Assembly: GCF_938040765.1 (NCBI RefSeq)
Contig: NZ_CALIAA010000265.1
Span: 1 to 26,351 of the forward strand
Direction of reading: 5' to 3'
Length of the DNA: 26,351 nt
DNA from: an uncultured Fretibacterium sp.
Lineage (GTDB): Bacteria; Synergistota; Synergistia; Synergistales; Aminobacteriaceae
This document shows, piece by piece, positions 14,512-21,751 of the stretch (its first letter is position 1; every line of letters begins with the position of its first letter). Made by a program: the position numbers and the translations under genes. A model generated the notes under the pieces. That model was not told the origin of the DNA and did not search any database. It saw nothing but the letters and a program-made list of their open reading frames with translations.

Positions 14512-15657
14512 GTGAACGGCGCGGACAAAGGGATTGCGCACGAGAAGATCGCGGGTGGGGGGACCGAGGACGGAAAGATCCTCGAGGTCCGGAACCTGAA
14601 CGTGCACCTGAAGACCCGCGACGGCCGCCTTCACGTCGTTCGGGATGTCTCCTTCGCCCTCGGCTCCGGCGAGACGCTCGTGACGGTCGGGGAGTCGGGC
14701 TGCGGAAAGTCCATGACGGCGCGGGCCCTGATGCGCCTTCTGCCGGACGAGGCGGCCGAGGTCCCGGGGAGCTCCCGCATCCTTTACCGGGGGCGGGATC
14801 TCCTGAGGCTGACGGAGCGGGAGATGCAGCGCGTCCGGGGCCGGAGCCTGGCGATGGTCTTCCAGGACCCCTCGACCTCGCTGGACCCTACCCTGACGAT
14901 CGGGGAGCAGGTGGAGGAGACCCTGCTGCTCCACACAAGGCTGCGGGGCCCCGAGAGGCGGCTCCGGGTGCTCGAGATGCTGCACGCCGTGGGGATATCG
15001 AGCCCGGAGACGCGCATGAGGCAGTACCCGCACGAGCTCTCGGGCGGGATGCGCCAGCGCGTCATGATCGCATCGGCCCTGGTCGGGACGCCCCGCGTCC
15101 TGATCGCGGACGAGCCCACGACGGCCCTCGACGTCACCACCCAGGCCGACATCCTGGACCTGATCCGGGAGCTCCAGCGGCGCTTCGACCTCTCGGTCCT
15201 GCTGGTCACGCACGACCTGGGCGTCGCGTCGGAGGTCGGGGACCGTATCCAGGTGATGTACGCGGGCGAGATCCTGGAGAGCGCCCCGAAGCGGGAGCTG
15301 CTCCTCAGGCCCGCCCACCCCTACACCTGGGCGCTGCTGCGTTCCGTACCGTGTCCGGGGGGCTCGGGCCGCCCGATGCTCTACTCCCTATCCGGGACGC
15401 CGCCCGACCTGATCGAGGACCCCGGGGCCCGTCCCGCCTGCCCCTTCGCGCCGCGCTGCGACTACTGCATGGAGATCTGCACCCGCGCCGCGCCGCCCGA
15501 GCTTCTGCTTCCGTCGCCGGAGTCCGACCCCGAGCGGAACCCGGAGGGGGAGGGGCACCGGGTGCGGTGCTGGCTCCGCCATCCCCTGGCGCCGCACGTC
15601 GCCGTGCCGGAGGGAATACGGTGCCCGAAGGCCGGGCGGAAGGGGGCGACGGCATGA
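14512..15657 (+). CDS. Oligopeptide ABC transporter ATPase, DppD/OppD type
   Basis: Cytoplasmic ATPase of 381 aa. Walker A GESGCGKS (60-67), Q-loop in AMVFQDPSTSLDPT (about 118-131), signature ELSGGMRQR (about 176-184), Walker B VLIADEPTTALD (about 200-211) and H-loop LVTHDLGV. The C-terminal oligo_HPY domain has the usual Cys motif CPFAPRCDYCMEIC (about 308-321) and a later RCW. The start is a GTG three bases after the DppC stop. The terminal ATGA overlaps the next ATPase gene, so the two ATPases are coupled and likely act as a heterodimer. Confidence 0.9.
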   Translation: MNGADKGIAHEKIAGGGTEDGKILEVRNLNVHLKTRDGRLHVVRDVSFALGSGETLVTVGESGCGKSMTARALMRLLPDEAAEVPGSSRILYRGRDLLRLTEREMQRVRGRSLAMVFQDPSTSLDPTLTIGEQVEETLLLHTRLRGPERRLRVLEMLHAVGISSPETRMRQYPHELSGGMRQRVMIASALVGTPRVLIADEPTTALDVTTQADILDLIRELQRRFDLSVLLVTHDLGVASEVGDRIQVMYAGEILESAPKRELLLRPAHPYTWALLRSVPCPGGSGRPMLYSLSGTPPDLIEDPGARPACPFAPRCDYCMEICTRAAPPELLLPSPESDPERNPEGEGHRVRCWLRHPLAPHVAVPEGIRCPKAGRKGATA

Positions 15658-16646
15658 CGCAGACGGGTTCCGCAAGTTCCGCGCCCTCTCCTCTGCTGCG
15701 CGTGGAGCGCCTCTGCCGGTACTTCCGGCTCCGCGGAGGCCGCATCCTGAGGGCGGTGGACGACGTCAGCTTCGAGGTCGCCCGGGGGGAGACCCTGGGG
15801 ATCGTCGGGGAGTCCGGGTGCGGCAAGAGCACCCTGGGCCGGACCATCCTGGGGCTTCAGCCCGCGACGTCCGGCTCGGTGCTCTTCGACGGGCTCGACG
15901 TGCACGCCGCCAGGGGGGCCGAGCGGCTGCGCCTCAAGAAGCGGGCGCAGATCGTGCTGCAGAACCCCTACGCCTCCCTGAACCCCCGGATGACCGTCGG
16001 GGACATCGTGGCCGAGGGGCTGGACGCCCACCGCCTGTGCCGGGACAAGCGGGAACGCGAGGAGCGGGTCTGCCGCCTTCTCGAGCGGATGGGGCTGAGG
16101 CCGGAGTTCCGCTCCCGCTACCCCTACGAGTTCTCCGGCGGGCAGTGCCAGCGCATCGGCATCGCCCGGGCCCTGGCCGTGGAGCCGGAGCTGCTGGTCT
16201 GCGACGAGCCGATCTCGGCGCTGGACGTCTCCATCCAGGCCCAGATCGTCAACCTCCTCGTGGACCTTCGGCGGGACCTCGGGCTGACGTCGCTCTTCAT
16301 CGCGCACGACCTGGCCGTGGTGCGCCACATCTCCGACCGCGTCGGAGTCCTGTATCTGGGCGCCCTCGTGGAGCTGGCCGGGACGGCCCAACTCTACGGG
16401 GAGCCGCTTCACCCGTACACCCGGGCGCTGCTCTCGTCCATCCCGGACGTCGATCCGGACAACCCCATGAGCACGCGGAGGGTGCGCCTGAGCGGCGAGG
16501 TGGGCAGCCCCGTTGATTTTCAGTGCGGCTGCCGTTTCGCCCCGCGCTGCCCGCTGGCCGAGGAACGGTGCCGTCAGTTCCGGCCCGAGCTCGAGGAGCT
16601 GTCGCCGGGCCACTTCGTGGCGTGTCATCGCGTCGGGAGGGGCTGA
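15654..16646 (+). CDS. Oligopeptide ABC transporter ATPase, DppF/OppF type
   Basis: Partner ATPase, 330 aa. The ATG at 15654 overlaps the OppD stop (ATGA). Walker A GESGCGKST (about 52-60), VLQNPYASLNPRMTV (Q-loop, about 101-115), signature FSGGQCQR (about 162-169; a Cys replaces the usual Arg of GGQRQR), Walker B LLVCDEPISALD (about 180-191) and H-loop FIAHDLAV. The oligo_HPY C-terminus keeps CGCRFAPRCPLAEERC. A hairpin about 65 bp downstream probably ends the operon. Confidence 0.9.
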   Translation: MTQTGSASSAPSPLLRVERLCRYFRLRGGRILRAVDDVSFEVARGETLGIVGESGCGKSTLGRTILGLQPATSGSVLFDGLDVHAARGAERLRLKKRAQIVLQNPYASLNPRMTVGDIVAEGLDAHRLCRDKREREERVCRLLERMGLRPEFRSRYPYEFSGGQCQRIGIARALAVEPELLVCDEPISALDVSIQAQIVNLLVDLRRDLGLTSLFIAHDLAVVRHISDRVGVLYLGALVELAGTAQLYGEPLHPYTRALLSSIPDVDPDNPMSTRRVRLSGEVGSPVDFQCGCRFAPRCPLAEERCRQFRPELEELSPGHFVACHRVGRG

Positions 16647-16711
16647 AGGGCGACTTACGAAGCGCCTTTTTCGTGATGGCCCTCCCCATTGGCAGTAAGC
16701 CCCATTGTTTT

Positions 16712-16733
16712 CCGGAGAAGACATTTTCTCCGG
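16712..16733 (+). terminator. Hairpin ending the oligopeptide transporter operon
   Basis: CCGGAGAA/TTCTCCGG, 8-bp stem with 6-nt loop, 66 bp after the OppF stop. The U-rich run (TTTTTCTC) comes only about 15 bases later, so the intrinsic terminator is imperfect, and Rho or a longer structure may help. Confidence 0.5.
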
Positions 16734-16812
16734 CCGCCTGGGGGTGACTTTTTCTCTGACTACTTATAGGGTGACATTATCACAGAACAACGACACACCC
16801 GCCCCCGCTCCC

Positions 16813-16840
16813 TTGACAGGGGGTCTCTCCATGGTAGTAT
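16813..16840 (+). promoter_or_regulatory. Promoter of the second NitT/TauT operon
   Basis: -35 TTGACA (16813-16818, 6/6), 16-bp spacer, -10 TAGTAT (16835-16840, 4/6). It lies in the 300-bp gap between OppF and the next permease. An ATG at 16839 overlaps the -10, so it cannot be the start; the leader to ATG 16947 is about 100 nt and GC-rich. Confidence 0.65.
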
Positions 16841-16946
16841 GTTTGTCTTGTTAAATGAAATACGCTGCCGCCCCACCGCTGCGGGAGATCCGTCGCGCGG
16901 GGGATGGGAGGCCGGCGGCCCCCGGCTGGAGAAACGACTCGGAATC

Positions 16947-17720
16947 ATGAACGAACACCGTCCCTGCAAGCGCATCCTGCCCGTTCTGGGCTTCATCGGA
17001 ATCATCGGTCTCTGGTACGCGGCGAGCTCGGCGCCCGGGTGGAACCATTTTCTGTTTCCCGCGCCCGCCGTGGTCGCGTCGCGCATGGTGCAGCTGCTGG
17101 AGAACGGGGTCCTGTTCCGCCACCTGGGGGCCAGCCTGTTTCGGGTGCTCTTCGGCTTCGGGATCGCCGTACTCATCGCCTTTCCCACGGGGATAGCGCT
17201 TGCGCTGCTGCCCCTTTTCTCCGCCCTCGTCCGCCCGCTGCTGAACTTCCTGCGGCAGATCCCGCCCCTGGCCGTCGTGCCGCTCCTGATCCTGGGCTTC
17301 GGGATCGGCGAGGCGTCCCGGATCGCCGTCGTCGTCATGGCCAGCTTCTTCCCCGTGCTCCTGAACGTGGAGAGCGGCATCCGCCAGGTCGACCGCCGCC
17401 TTCTGGAGGTGGGGCGCGTGCTCTCGTTCACGCCGCTCGCCCTTTTCCGTCACGTCGCGTTTCCCGCGTTCTTCCCCTATTTCCTCGTCGGCGTGCGCCT
17501 GGCGCTCTCCTACAGCTGGAGGTCGCTGATCGGCGCGGAGATCGTGGCCGCCTCCTCGGGCGTCGGCTACATGATCCGCGAGGCCGAGACCCTCTCCCGG
17601 TCGGACACCATCCTCTGCGGCGTCATCGTCCTGGGGTGCGTCGGGGCCCTCTCGGACCGGGCCCTCAAAGCTCTGTCCGAGAGGCTGTTCCCCTGGAGCG
17701 TCCCGGAAGGAGGGGCCTGA
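16947..17720 (+). CDS. NitT/TauT-type ABC transporter permease (second system)
   Basis: Inner-membrane permease of 257 aa with about six hydrophobic segments, the first at LPVLGFIGIIGLWYAA. FPAPAVVASRMVQLLENG is typical of SsuC/TauC N-termini, and the EAA loop is LLEVGRVLSFTPLALFRHVAFPAFFP-like at about 152-177. ATG 16947 was chosen as the first methionine before homologous sequence; its only ribosome binding site (GGAG, 15 bases upstream) is poor, so the start is uncertain. It is followed by its ATPase one base later. This system differs in gene order (permease-ATPase-binding protein) from the first one. Confidence 0.86.
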   Translation: MNEHRPCKRILPVLGFIGIIGLWYAASSAPGWNHFLFPAPAVVASRMVQLLENGVLFRHLGASLFRVLFGFGIAVLIAFPTGIALALLPLFSALVRPLLNFLRQIPPLAVVPLLILGFGIGEASRIAVVVMASFFPVLLNVESGIRQVDRRLLEVGRVLSFTPLALFRHVAFPAFFPYFLVGVRLALSYSWRSLIGAEIVAASSGVGYMIREAETLSRSDTILCGVIVLGCVGALSDRALKALSERLFPWSVPEGGA

Positions 17721-17721
17721 G

Positions 17722-18456
17722 GTGGTGCGCGTCGAGGAGGTCTCGAAGGTCTATCGCGGCCGGGGCGGAGCGGTGGAGGCCCTGTGCGGGGTCAGCCTGG
17801 AGTTTTCGGAGGGCTCCTTCACCGCGCTGGTGGGCCGGAGCGGCTGCGGAAAGACCACGCTTCTGCGCCTGATCGCCGGGCTGGAGCGGGAGTCCGAGGG
17901 CCGGATCGTCCGTTCCGTCCCAAGGCGGCAGGTGGGGTACGTCTTTCAGGAGCCGCGCCTCATGCCCTGGCTCTCGGTCGCCGAGAACGTCCGCTTTGCC
18001 GCCCGGGCCGGCGGGCCGGCCGGGGACTTCGGGGACGCGGACGAGATCCTGCGCACCCTGGGGCTGGCGGATTTCGCCCGATGCCTGCCCCACGAGCTCT
18101 CCGGGGGCATGGCCCAAAGGGTCGCGCTGGGGCGGACGCTCTACTGCCGGCCCAGGCTGATCCTGATGGACGAGCCCTTCGGAGCTCTGGACTGGTTCAC
18201 GCGCAGGACGCTCCAGTCCGACCTGCTGCGCCTGTGGCGGGAGGGGGGACGGACGATCGTGTTCGTGACCCATGACATCGACGAGGCTCTGACGCTTGCG
18301 GAGCGCGTCGTGGTGTTGAGGGAGGGATGCTTCGCGGGGACGTTCGGCGTCGATGGGGAGCTCCCCGCGGGGGCGCGCACGGATCTGCGCGAGCGGATCC
18401 TGGCCGCCATAGAGTTGGGCGACGACCGGTCCGGCGTCGCGCCGCAGTTCTTTTAG
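17722..18456 (+). CDS. NitT/TauT-type ABC transporter ATPase (second system)
   Basis: Cytoplasmic SsuB/TauB-like ATPase of 244 aa. Walker A GRSGCGKTT (about 39-47), Q-loop VFQEPRLMPW (about 74-83), signature LSGGMAQR (about 125-132), Walker B ILMDEPFGALDW (about 147-158) and H-loop FVTHDIDEAL. The start is a GTG one base after the permease stop, served by GGAGGGG at 17709-17715; the GTG at 17725 is an alternative. All catalytic motifs are intact. Confidence 0.9.
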   Translation: MVRVEEVSKVYRGRGGAVEALCGVSLEFSEGSFTALVGRSGCGKTTLLRLIAGLERESEGRIVRSVPRRQVGYVFQEPRLMPWLSVAENVRFAARAGGPAGDFGDADEILRTLGLADFARCLPHELSGGMAQRVALGRTLYCRPRLILMDEPFGALDWFTRRTLQSDLLRLWREGGRTIVFVTHDIDEALTLAERVVVLREGCFAGTFGVDGELPAGARTDLRERILAAIELGDDRSGVAPQFF

Positions 18457-18472
18457 GGGGCCTCCCGGCCCC
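18457..18472 (+). other. GC hairpin between ATPase and binding-protein genes
   Basis: GGGGCC-TCCC-GGCCCC, a perfect 6-bp stem immediately after the ATPase stop and just before the binding protein's AGGAGG. With no U-tract, it is more likely an mRNA-stability or processing element that raises binding-protein expression than a terminator. Confidence 0.45.
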
Positions 18473-18491
18473 GATATGAAGGAGGACGATC

Positions 18492-19427
18492 ATGAAAAAG
18501 GTTCTTGCTCTTGGGCTCGGTGTTATCATATCCCTGTGTCTGCTCGCGGCCGGAGCCGGGGCGGAGGAGAAGCCGCTGGCGATCACCTACGTGAAGTCGC
18601 CGCTCAACATCCCCTCCATCCTGGAGAAACGCCTGGGGCTGCTCGAGGCGGAGTTCGGCCCCTTGGGCTACGCGGTCTCCCATCCGGAGATCACGTCCGG
18701 CGCGCAGCAGTCCCAGGCCATGGCCGCGGGGTCGGTCCAGGTCGCCAACTGCATCGGCGGGACGTCCCTGTTGATTGCCGCCGCGCAGGGGCTGGACGTC
18801 CGCATCGCGGGGATCTACTCCCGCTCCCCCAGGAGCTTTTGTCTGGTGGTCAAGGACCCCGCGATCCGCACCGTCGCCGACCTCAAGGGCAAAAAGGTCG
18901 CCGGACCCAAGGGGACGGTGCTGCACCAGCTGCTCCTGGCGGGCCTGAAGCGGGAGGGGATGGAGGCCTCTCAGGTGGAGCACATCGAGATGGGGATCCC
19001 CGCCGCCGTCGCGGCCCTGATGAGCGGCTCCATCGACGGAGCGCTGGCCGCGGGGCCCCTGGCCCTGAAGGCCCTGGAGGGCGGTGCGCGGGTGCTCTTC
19101 AACGGCGAGGGACTGGTTGAGGGCACCATCGTTATCGGGGTGAGCGGCGCGGCGTTGAAGGAGCGGGACGACCTGGCGAGGCGGATGATCGACGTCCACC
19201 GAAGGGCCTTGGCTTATGCTAAGGAGCACCCGGAGGAGACCGTGAAGATCGTGGGCGAGGAGACGGGGCTCTCGACGGAGCAGGTGCTGGAGATGGAGAA
19301 GCTCTACGATTTCGATCCCACGGTGCGCTCGGAGGACCTCGCCGAGCTGGAGAGGACCATGCGCTTCCTCGTGGACGAGGGGCTGGCCACCCGGTCCGTG
19401 GACCCGGCCTCGCTGCTGGTTCGCTGA
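18492..19427 (+). CDS. NitT/TauT-type ABC transporter substrate-binding protein (second system)
   Basis: Periplasmic binding protein of 311 aa, NMT1/SsuA fold. The signal peptide is about residues 1-24 (ending AGAGA), no lipobox. Family features: YVKSPLNIPSILEKRLGLLE near the N-terminus, SGAQQSQAMAAGSVQVANCIGG (about 68-89), VADLKGKKVAGPKGTVLHQLL (about 132-152) and MSGSIDGALAAGP (about 176-188). The start ATG has GGAGG at ideal spacing. It shares a one-base stop/start overlap with the next gene, so that protein is translationally coupled to the transporter. The ligand is unknown; sulfonates, taurine, nitrate and pyrimidine precursors are family possibilities. Confidence 0.85.
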   Translation: MKKVLALGLGVIISLCLLAAGAGAEEKPLAITYVKSPLNIPSILEKRLGLLEAEFGPLGYAVSHPEITSGAQQSQAMAAGSVQVANCIGGTSLLIAAAQGLDVRIAGIYSRSPRSFCLVVKDPAIRTVADLKGKKVAGPKGTVLHQLLLAGLKREGMEASQVEHIEMGIPAAVAALMSGSIDGALAAGPLALKALEGGARVLFNGEGLVEGTIVIGVSGAALKERDDLARRMIDVHRRALAYAKEHPEETVKIVGEETGLSTEQVLEMEKLYDFDPTVRSEDLAELERTMRFLVDEGLATRSVDPASLLVR

Positions 19428-20545
19428 TGGCCGGGCGCTTGGCCGCCGAGGGGCGCTCCATCCCCTTCGAGGCGGATTCCGTCCGGCTGTCTGCGGGGTA
19501 CGGGGATGTTGCTGCCTTCCACGGGGGGCGGTACCCCGCCGGCGCCGTCCTGGGGTTCAAGGCCCTGACCCTGGCCCGTGAGCTGCTCTTTCCGCGGGGC
19601 GGGAGCTTCGTCCGTGAGCGTTGTGCGATCGAGACCCCCTTTCCGGGCGGCGGCTTCAGGGACGCGGCGGAGATGGTCCTGAGGAGCGTATCGCGGGACC
19701 GCTACCGGCTGGACCTGAGCCTGCCGGTCCCCGTGGGGACCGTGCCCGCCCCCGTGGAGGGGTATTTTTTCTTCCGGTTCCTGCAGGATGGGGGATGCGC
19801 CGGGTTCTCGCTTCGGCCGGGGCTGGTCCCCGAGGAGTTCTACGCCGCCACCGAGGACCTGCACCACGGCCGCGGGGACCCGGAGGCCGCGGAGGCGCGC
19901 GCCCTGGAGCTGCGCCGTGCGATCGCCTCGGCGATACGGTCCCTCGATCCCTCGGAGCTCTTCGTCGTTCACGAGGCCAGGGCGGCCGAGCCCCTTCCGG
20001 AGGGGAACGAGCCGCCCCCGCTGGAGGAGGCGGGGTCCCTCGGCCTGATCGATCACGAGGAGTATGATGTGACGGTGGAGAGCCTCCGCCGCTATCACGG
20101 GAACTCGGCCCTGTGCGGCCTGTGCCTGGTCTGGTCGTTGGTGCGCCAGCTCGGAAGGCGCGCGGGCGTCGAGGCGTTCGAGCGCCGCTCGGTCGAGGTG
20201 ACGGCCGGAGCCCGCGGTTCGGGGATCCTGGATGGCCTGGAGTACCTGTTCCGTGGGTTCGGCGAGGGGCGGGCGTCCTTCGACTTCGGCTGGGCCGAGG
20301 GGCTCGGCGCCCCGAGGGCCCCGATGGGAAGCGGGGCCTTCGCCTTCCGGTTCGTGCTGCCCGGCCGTGAGCCGATGACCTTCGTCCTGAAGGAGCGGTA
20401 CGTCCCGCACGAGTATTTTGCGCTCTGCGAGCGCAGGGCCGACGACCCGGGGGCGTTTGGCGAGGAGCCGGAGCGCCGGAGGCTCCAGCTCGAGTTCGCG
20501 CGGCTCGCCCTGAATGAACCGGAGTTGTTCGAGGTCGTGCCGTAG
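19427..20545 (+). CDS. Duplicated-domain protein of unknown function, possibly FmdE-like
   Basis: A 372-aa protein with no signal peptide, built from two diverged copies of one domain. Copy 1 (about 31-181) begins FHGGRYPAGAVLGFKA and has GYFFFRFLQDGG (112-123), PGLVPEEFYA (131-140) and DPSELFVV (174-181). Copy 2 (about 223-371) begins YHGNSALCGLCLVWSL and has GAFAFRFVLPGR (303-314), RYVPHEYFAL (324-333) and NEPELFEV (363-370). The FHG-x4-G-x3-G pattern followed by an alanine-rich helix resembles FmdE (formylmethanofuran dehydrogenase E) domains, FHGHxCPGxxxG. However, the Cys ligands of that motif are mostly missing, so the relation is tentative. ATG overlaps the binding-protein stop by one base (TGATG). 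The overlap ties its job to the importer's substrate. Confidence 0.7.
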   Translation: MAGRLAAEGRSIPFEADSVRLSAGYGDVAAFHGGRYPAGAVLGFKALTLARELLFPRGGSFVRERCAIETPFPGGGFRDAAEMVLRSVSRDRYRLDLSLPVPVGTVPAPVEGYFFFRFLQDGGCAGFSLRPGLVPEEFYAATEDLHHGRGDPEAAEARALELRRAIASAIRSLDPSELFVVHEARAAEPLPEGNEPPPLEEAGSLGLIDHEEYDVTVESLRRYHGNSALCGLCLVWSLVRQLGRRAGVEAFERRSVEVTAGARGSGILDGLEYLFRGFGEGRASFDFGWAEGLGAPRAPMGSGAFAFRFVLPGREPMTFVLKERYVPHEYFALCERRADDPGAFGEEPERRRLQLEFARLALNEPELFEVVP

Positions 20546-20672
20546 TCTGTGCGTATGGTGGGGGAGGCGCGCGGGGAGGTTCGTCCTCGCGCTGGTGGAC
20601 TGGCAGTCCTGACGCGGACGGTGCGGCGGCTGCCCTTCCGAACGATTGGACCTTGGAGGAGGAATGACGAAC

Positions 20673-21398
20673 ATGGTGCGATCTTCACGTCTTTTGGGCT
20701 TGTTTGCAGCGTTTGCCGTCTGTTCGGCGCTCTGTCTCGGCGCTCTGGCGGGGCCGGCCGCGGGGCTGAGCGATGCGGAGTATCGTGAGATGGTGGAGGA
20801 CCCGGATTTCGCCAAGTCCGACAAACGGCTGAACGAAGTCTGGTCCGGGCTCCTGAAGGAAGGGGGCCTCTCGAAGGCGGGGATAAGGGTTCTGAAGGCG
20901 GACCAGGCGCAGTGGGTGAGGAAGGGTCGCGATACGCAGGCCAAAATCCTCATGGAGGGCGGCTCCACGGCCCTCGAGGCCTACACGGCGGCGACCCGGC
21001 TTCGCGCGGACGAACTGCCGGGGATCGCAAGACGGATCTTCCTTCAGGATCGCCCCGACGGCCCCCAGGGCTATTACGTCCGGCGCGAGAACGGGCGGGA
21101 GACGGGCTGGCTCTCCGTCCGCTGGACCGACAAGAAGGCCGGGGAGGTCAGCGTCGATGCGGAGGCCATCCTGGTCCTGCGGCCGGACAACGTCCGAAGC
21201 GGTCTCTGGTCCGGCGGGGGCGCGGTGCAGAAAGGGGTGCTGAAGGCCCCGGACGAGGAAGGGGAGGGCAGCGCGACCTTCACCTTCAAGGGCGACAGGG
21301 TGCAGGTGGCGACGTCCTCGGACTTCGCGTCGGGCTCCATGGGCATGGGGGTGACGATCGAGGGGACCTACGTCCGTCAGGGACTGCCGAAGCTGTAG
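20673..21398 (+). CDS. Secreted protein with LprI-like (DUF1311) N-terminal domain
   Basis: Exported protein of 241 aa. The signal peptide is MVRSSRLLGLFAAFAVCSAL onward to about AGPAAG. Residues 30-110 fit the LprI helical domain: DFAKSDKRLNEVWSGLLKE, then LKADQAQWVRKGRDTQA (the QxxWxxxRD motif) and EAYTAATRLRADEL. The two conserved Cys of that domain are absent. The C-terminal half, from about 120, is beta-rich (GYYVRRENGRETGWLSVRW) and unassigned. ATG 20673 was preferred to ATG 20664 because AGGAGG (20657-20662) is ten bases away from the first and only one from the second. Some LprI proteins inhibit lysozyme; here that role is a guess. It stands alone, 127 bp after the duplicated-domain gene. 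Confidence 0.7.
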   Translation: MVRSSRLLGLFAAFAVCSALCLGALAGPAAGLSDAEYREMVEDPDFAKSDKRLNEVWSGLLKEGGLSKAGIRVLKADQAQWVRKGRDTQAKILMEGGSTALEAYTAATRLRADELPGIARRIFLQDRPDGPQGYYVRRENGRETGWLSVRWTDKKAGEVSVDAEAILVLRPDNVRSGLWSGGGAVQKGVLKAPDEEGEGSATFTFKGDRVQVATSSDFASGSMGMGVTIEGTYVRQGLPKL

Positions 21399-21546
21399 CG
21401 CGCCGGGCTCCGCGCCGCCGCGCGGACGGCTGCGTCGTTTCGGACGCCCGAGCGAAGTCCGGGACAGCCTTCCTGGGGGCCTTCCTGCCCGAGGACGCTC
21501 GGGAGAATCCGCATCAACCGAACGGCGCCGGACCCTCTAAAAGAAA

Positions 21547-21570
21547 AAACCCCGCTCAAAAGCGGGGTTT
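21547..21570 (-). terminator. Intrinsic terminator of tRNA-Gly
   Basis: AAACCCCGCT/AGCGGGGTTT with a 4-nt loop. On the minus strand the stem is followed by a T-rich run (TTTTTTCTTTT), a classical terminator 32 bases after the tRNA 3' end. On the plus strand the tail is weak, but it may also stop transcripts from the LprI-like gene. Confidence 0.85.
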
Positions 21571-21601
21571 CAACATAACCGGACCGTGCCGGATTATCTG
21601 C

Positions 21602-21677
21602 TGGAGCGGACAACGGGATTCGAACCCGCGACCCTCAGCTTGGGAAGCTGATGCTCTACCAACTGAGCTATATCCGC
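21602..21677 (-). tRNA. tRNA-Gly (anticodon CCC)
   Basis: A complete cloverleaf is seen. Acceptor arm GCGGATA pairs with TGTCCGC (one T-G wobble). D arm GCTC..GAGC, anticodon stem TCAGC/GCTGA around loop TTCCCAA with anticodon CCC, variable GGGTC, T arm GCGGG-TTCGAAT-CCCGT. Discriminator T and the CCA end are encoded. It decodes GGG, a common glycine codon in this GC-rich DNA. It has its own promoter and terminator. Confidence 0.96.
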
Positions 21678-21692
21678 ATTTCCAATGGTGGA

Positions 21693-21721
21693 ATTATAGC
21701 CCAAAAAGCCCCTTCTGGCAA
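21693..21721 (-). promoter_or_regulatory. Strong promoter of tRNA-Gly
   Basis: Minus strand: -35 TTGCCA (21716-21721, 5/6), 17-bp spacer, -10 TATAAT (21693-21698, 6/6), placed to start transcription about 8 nt before the tRNA. It overlaps the terminator-like hairpin of the upstream ugd gene. Confidence 0.85.
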
Positions 21722-21730
21722 GCGGGGCCT
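21706..21730 (-). terminator. Terminator-like hairpin after ugd, overlapping the tRNA promoter
   Basis: Minus strand: AGGCCCC (21724-21730) and GGGGCTT (21706-21712), 7-bp stem including one G-T pair, 11-nt loop, leading into a five-T run (the last two stem bases plus three more). It begins 22 bases after the ugd stop. The tRNA -35 element lies largely within its loop. Confidence 0.55.
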
Positions 21731-21751
21731 CCCCTGCGGCCGAGGACGCGC

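Noticed and set aside
16841..16946. Possible riboswitch (thiamine or other) in the leader of the second NitT/TauT operon
   Set aside because: No TPP core motif or other conserved aptamer element was recognised; it is only GC-rich sequence.
16839..16946. Longer N-terminus for the second permease, starting at ATG 16839
   Set aside because: That ATG overlaps the promoter -10 and the extra 36 residues are not permease-like.
20646..20672. Upstream TTG (20646) or ATG (20664) start for the LprI-like protein
   Set aside because: The AGGAGG at 20657-20662 lies after the TTG and only one base from ATG 20664; it is correctly spaced only for ATG 20673.
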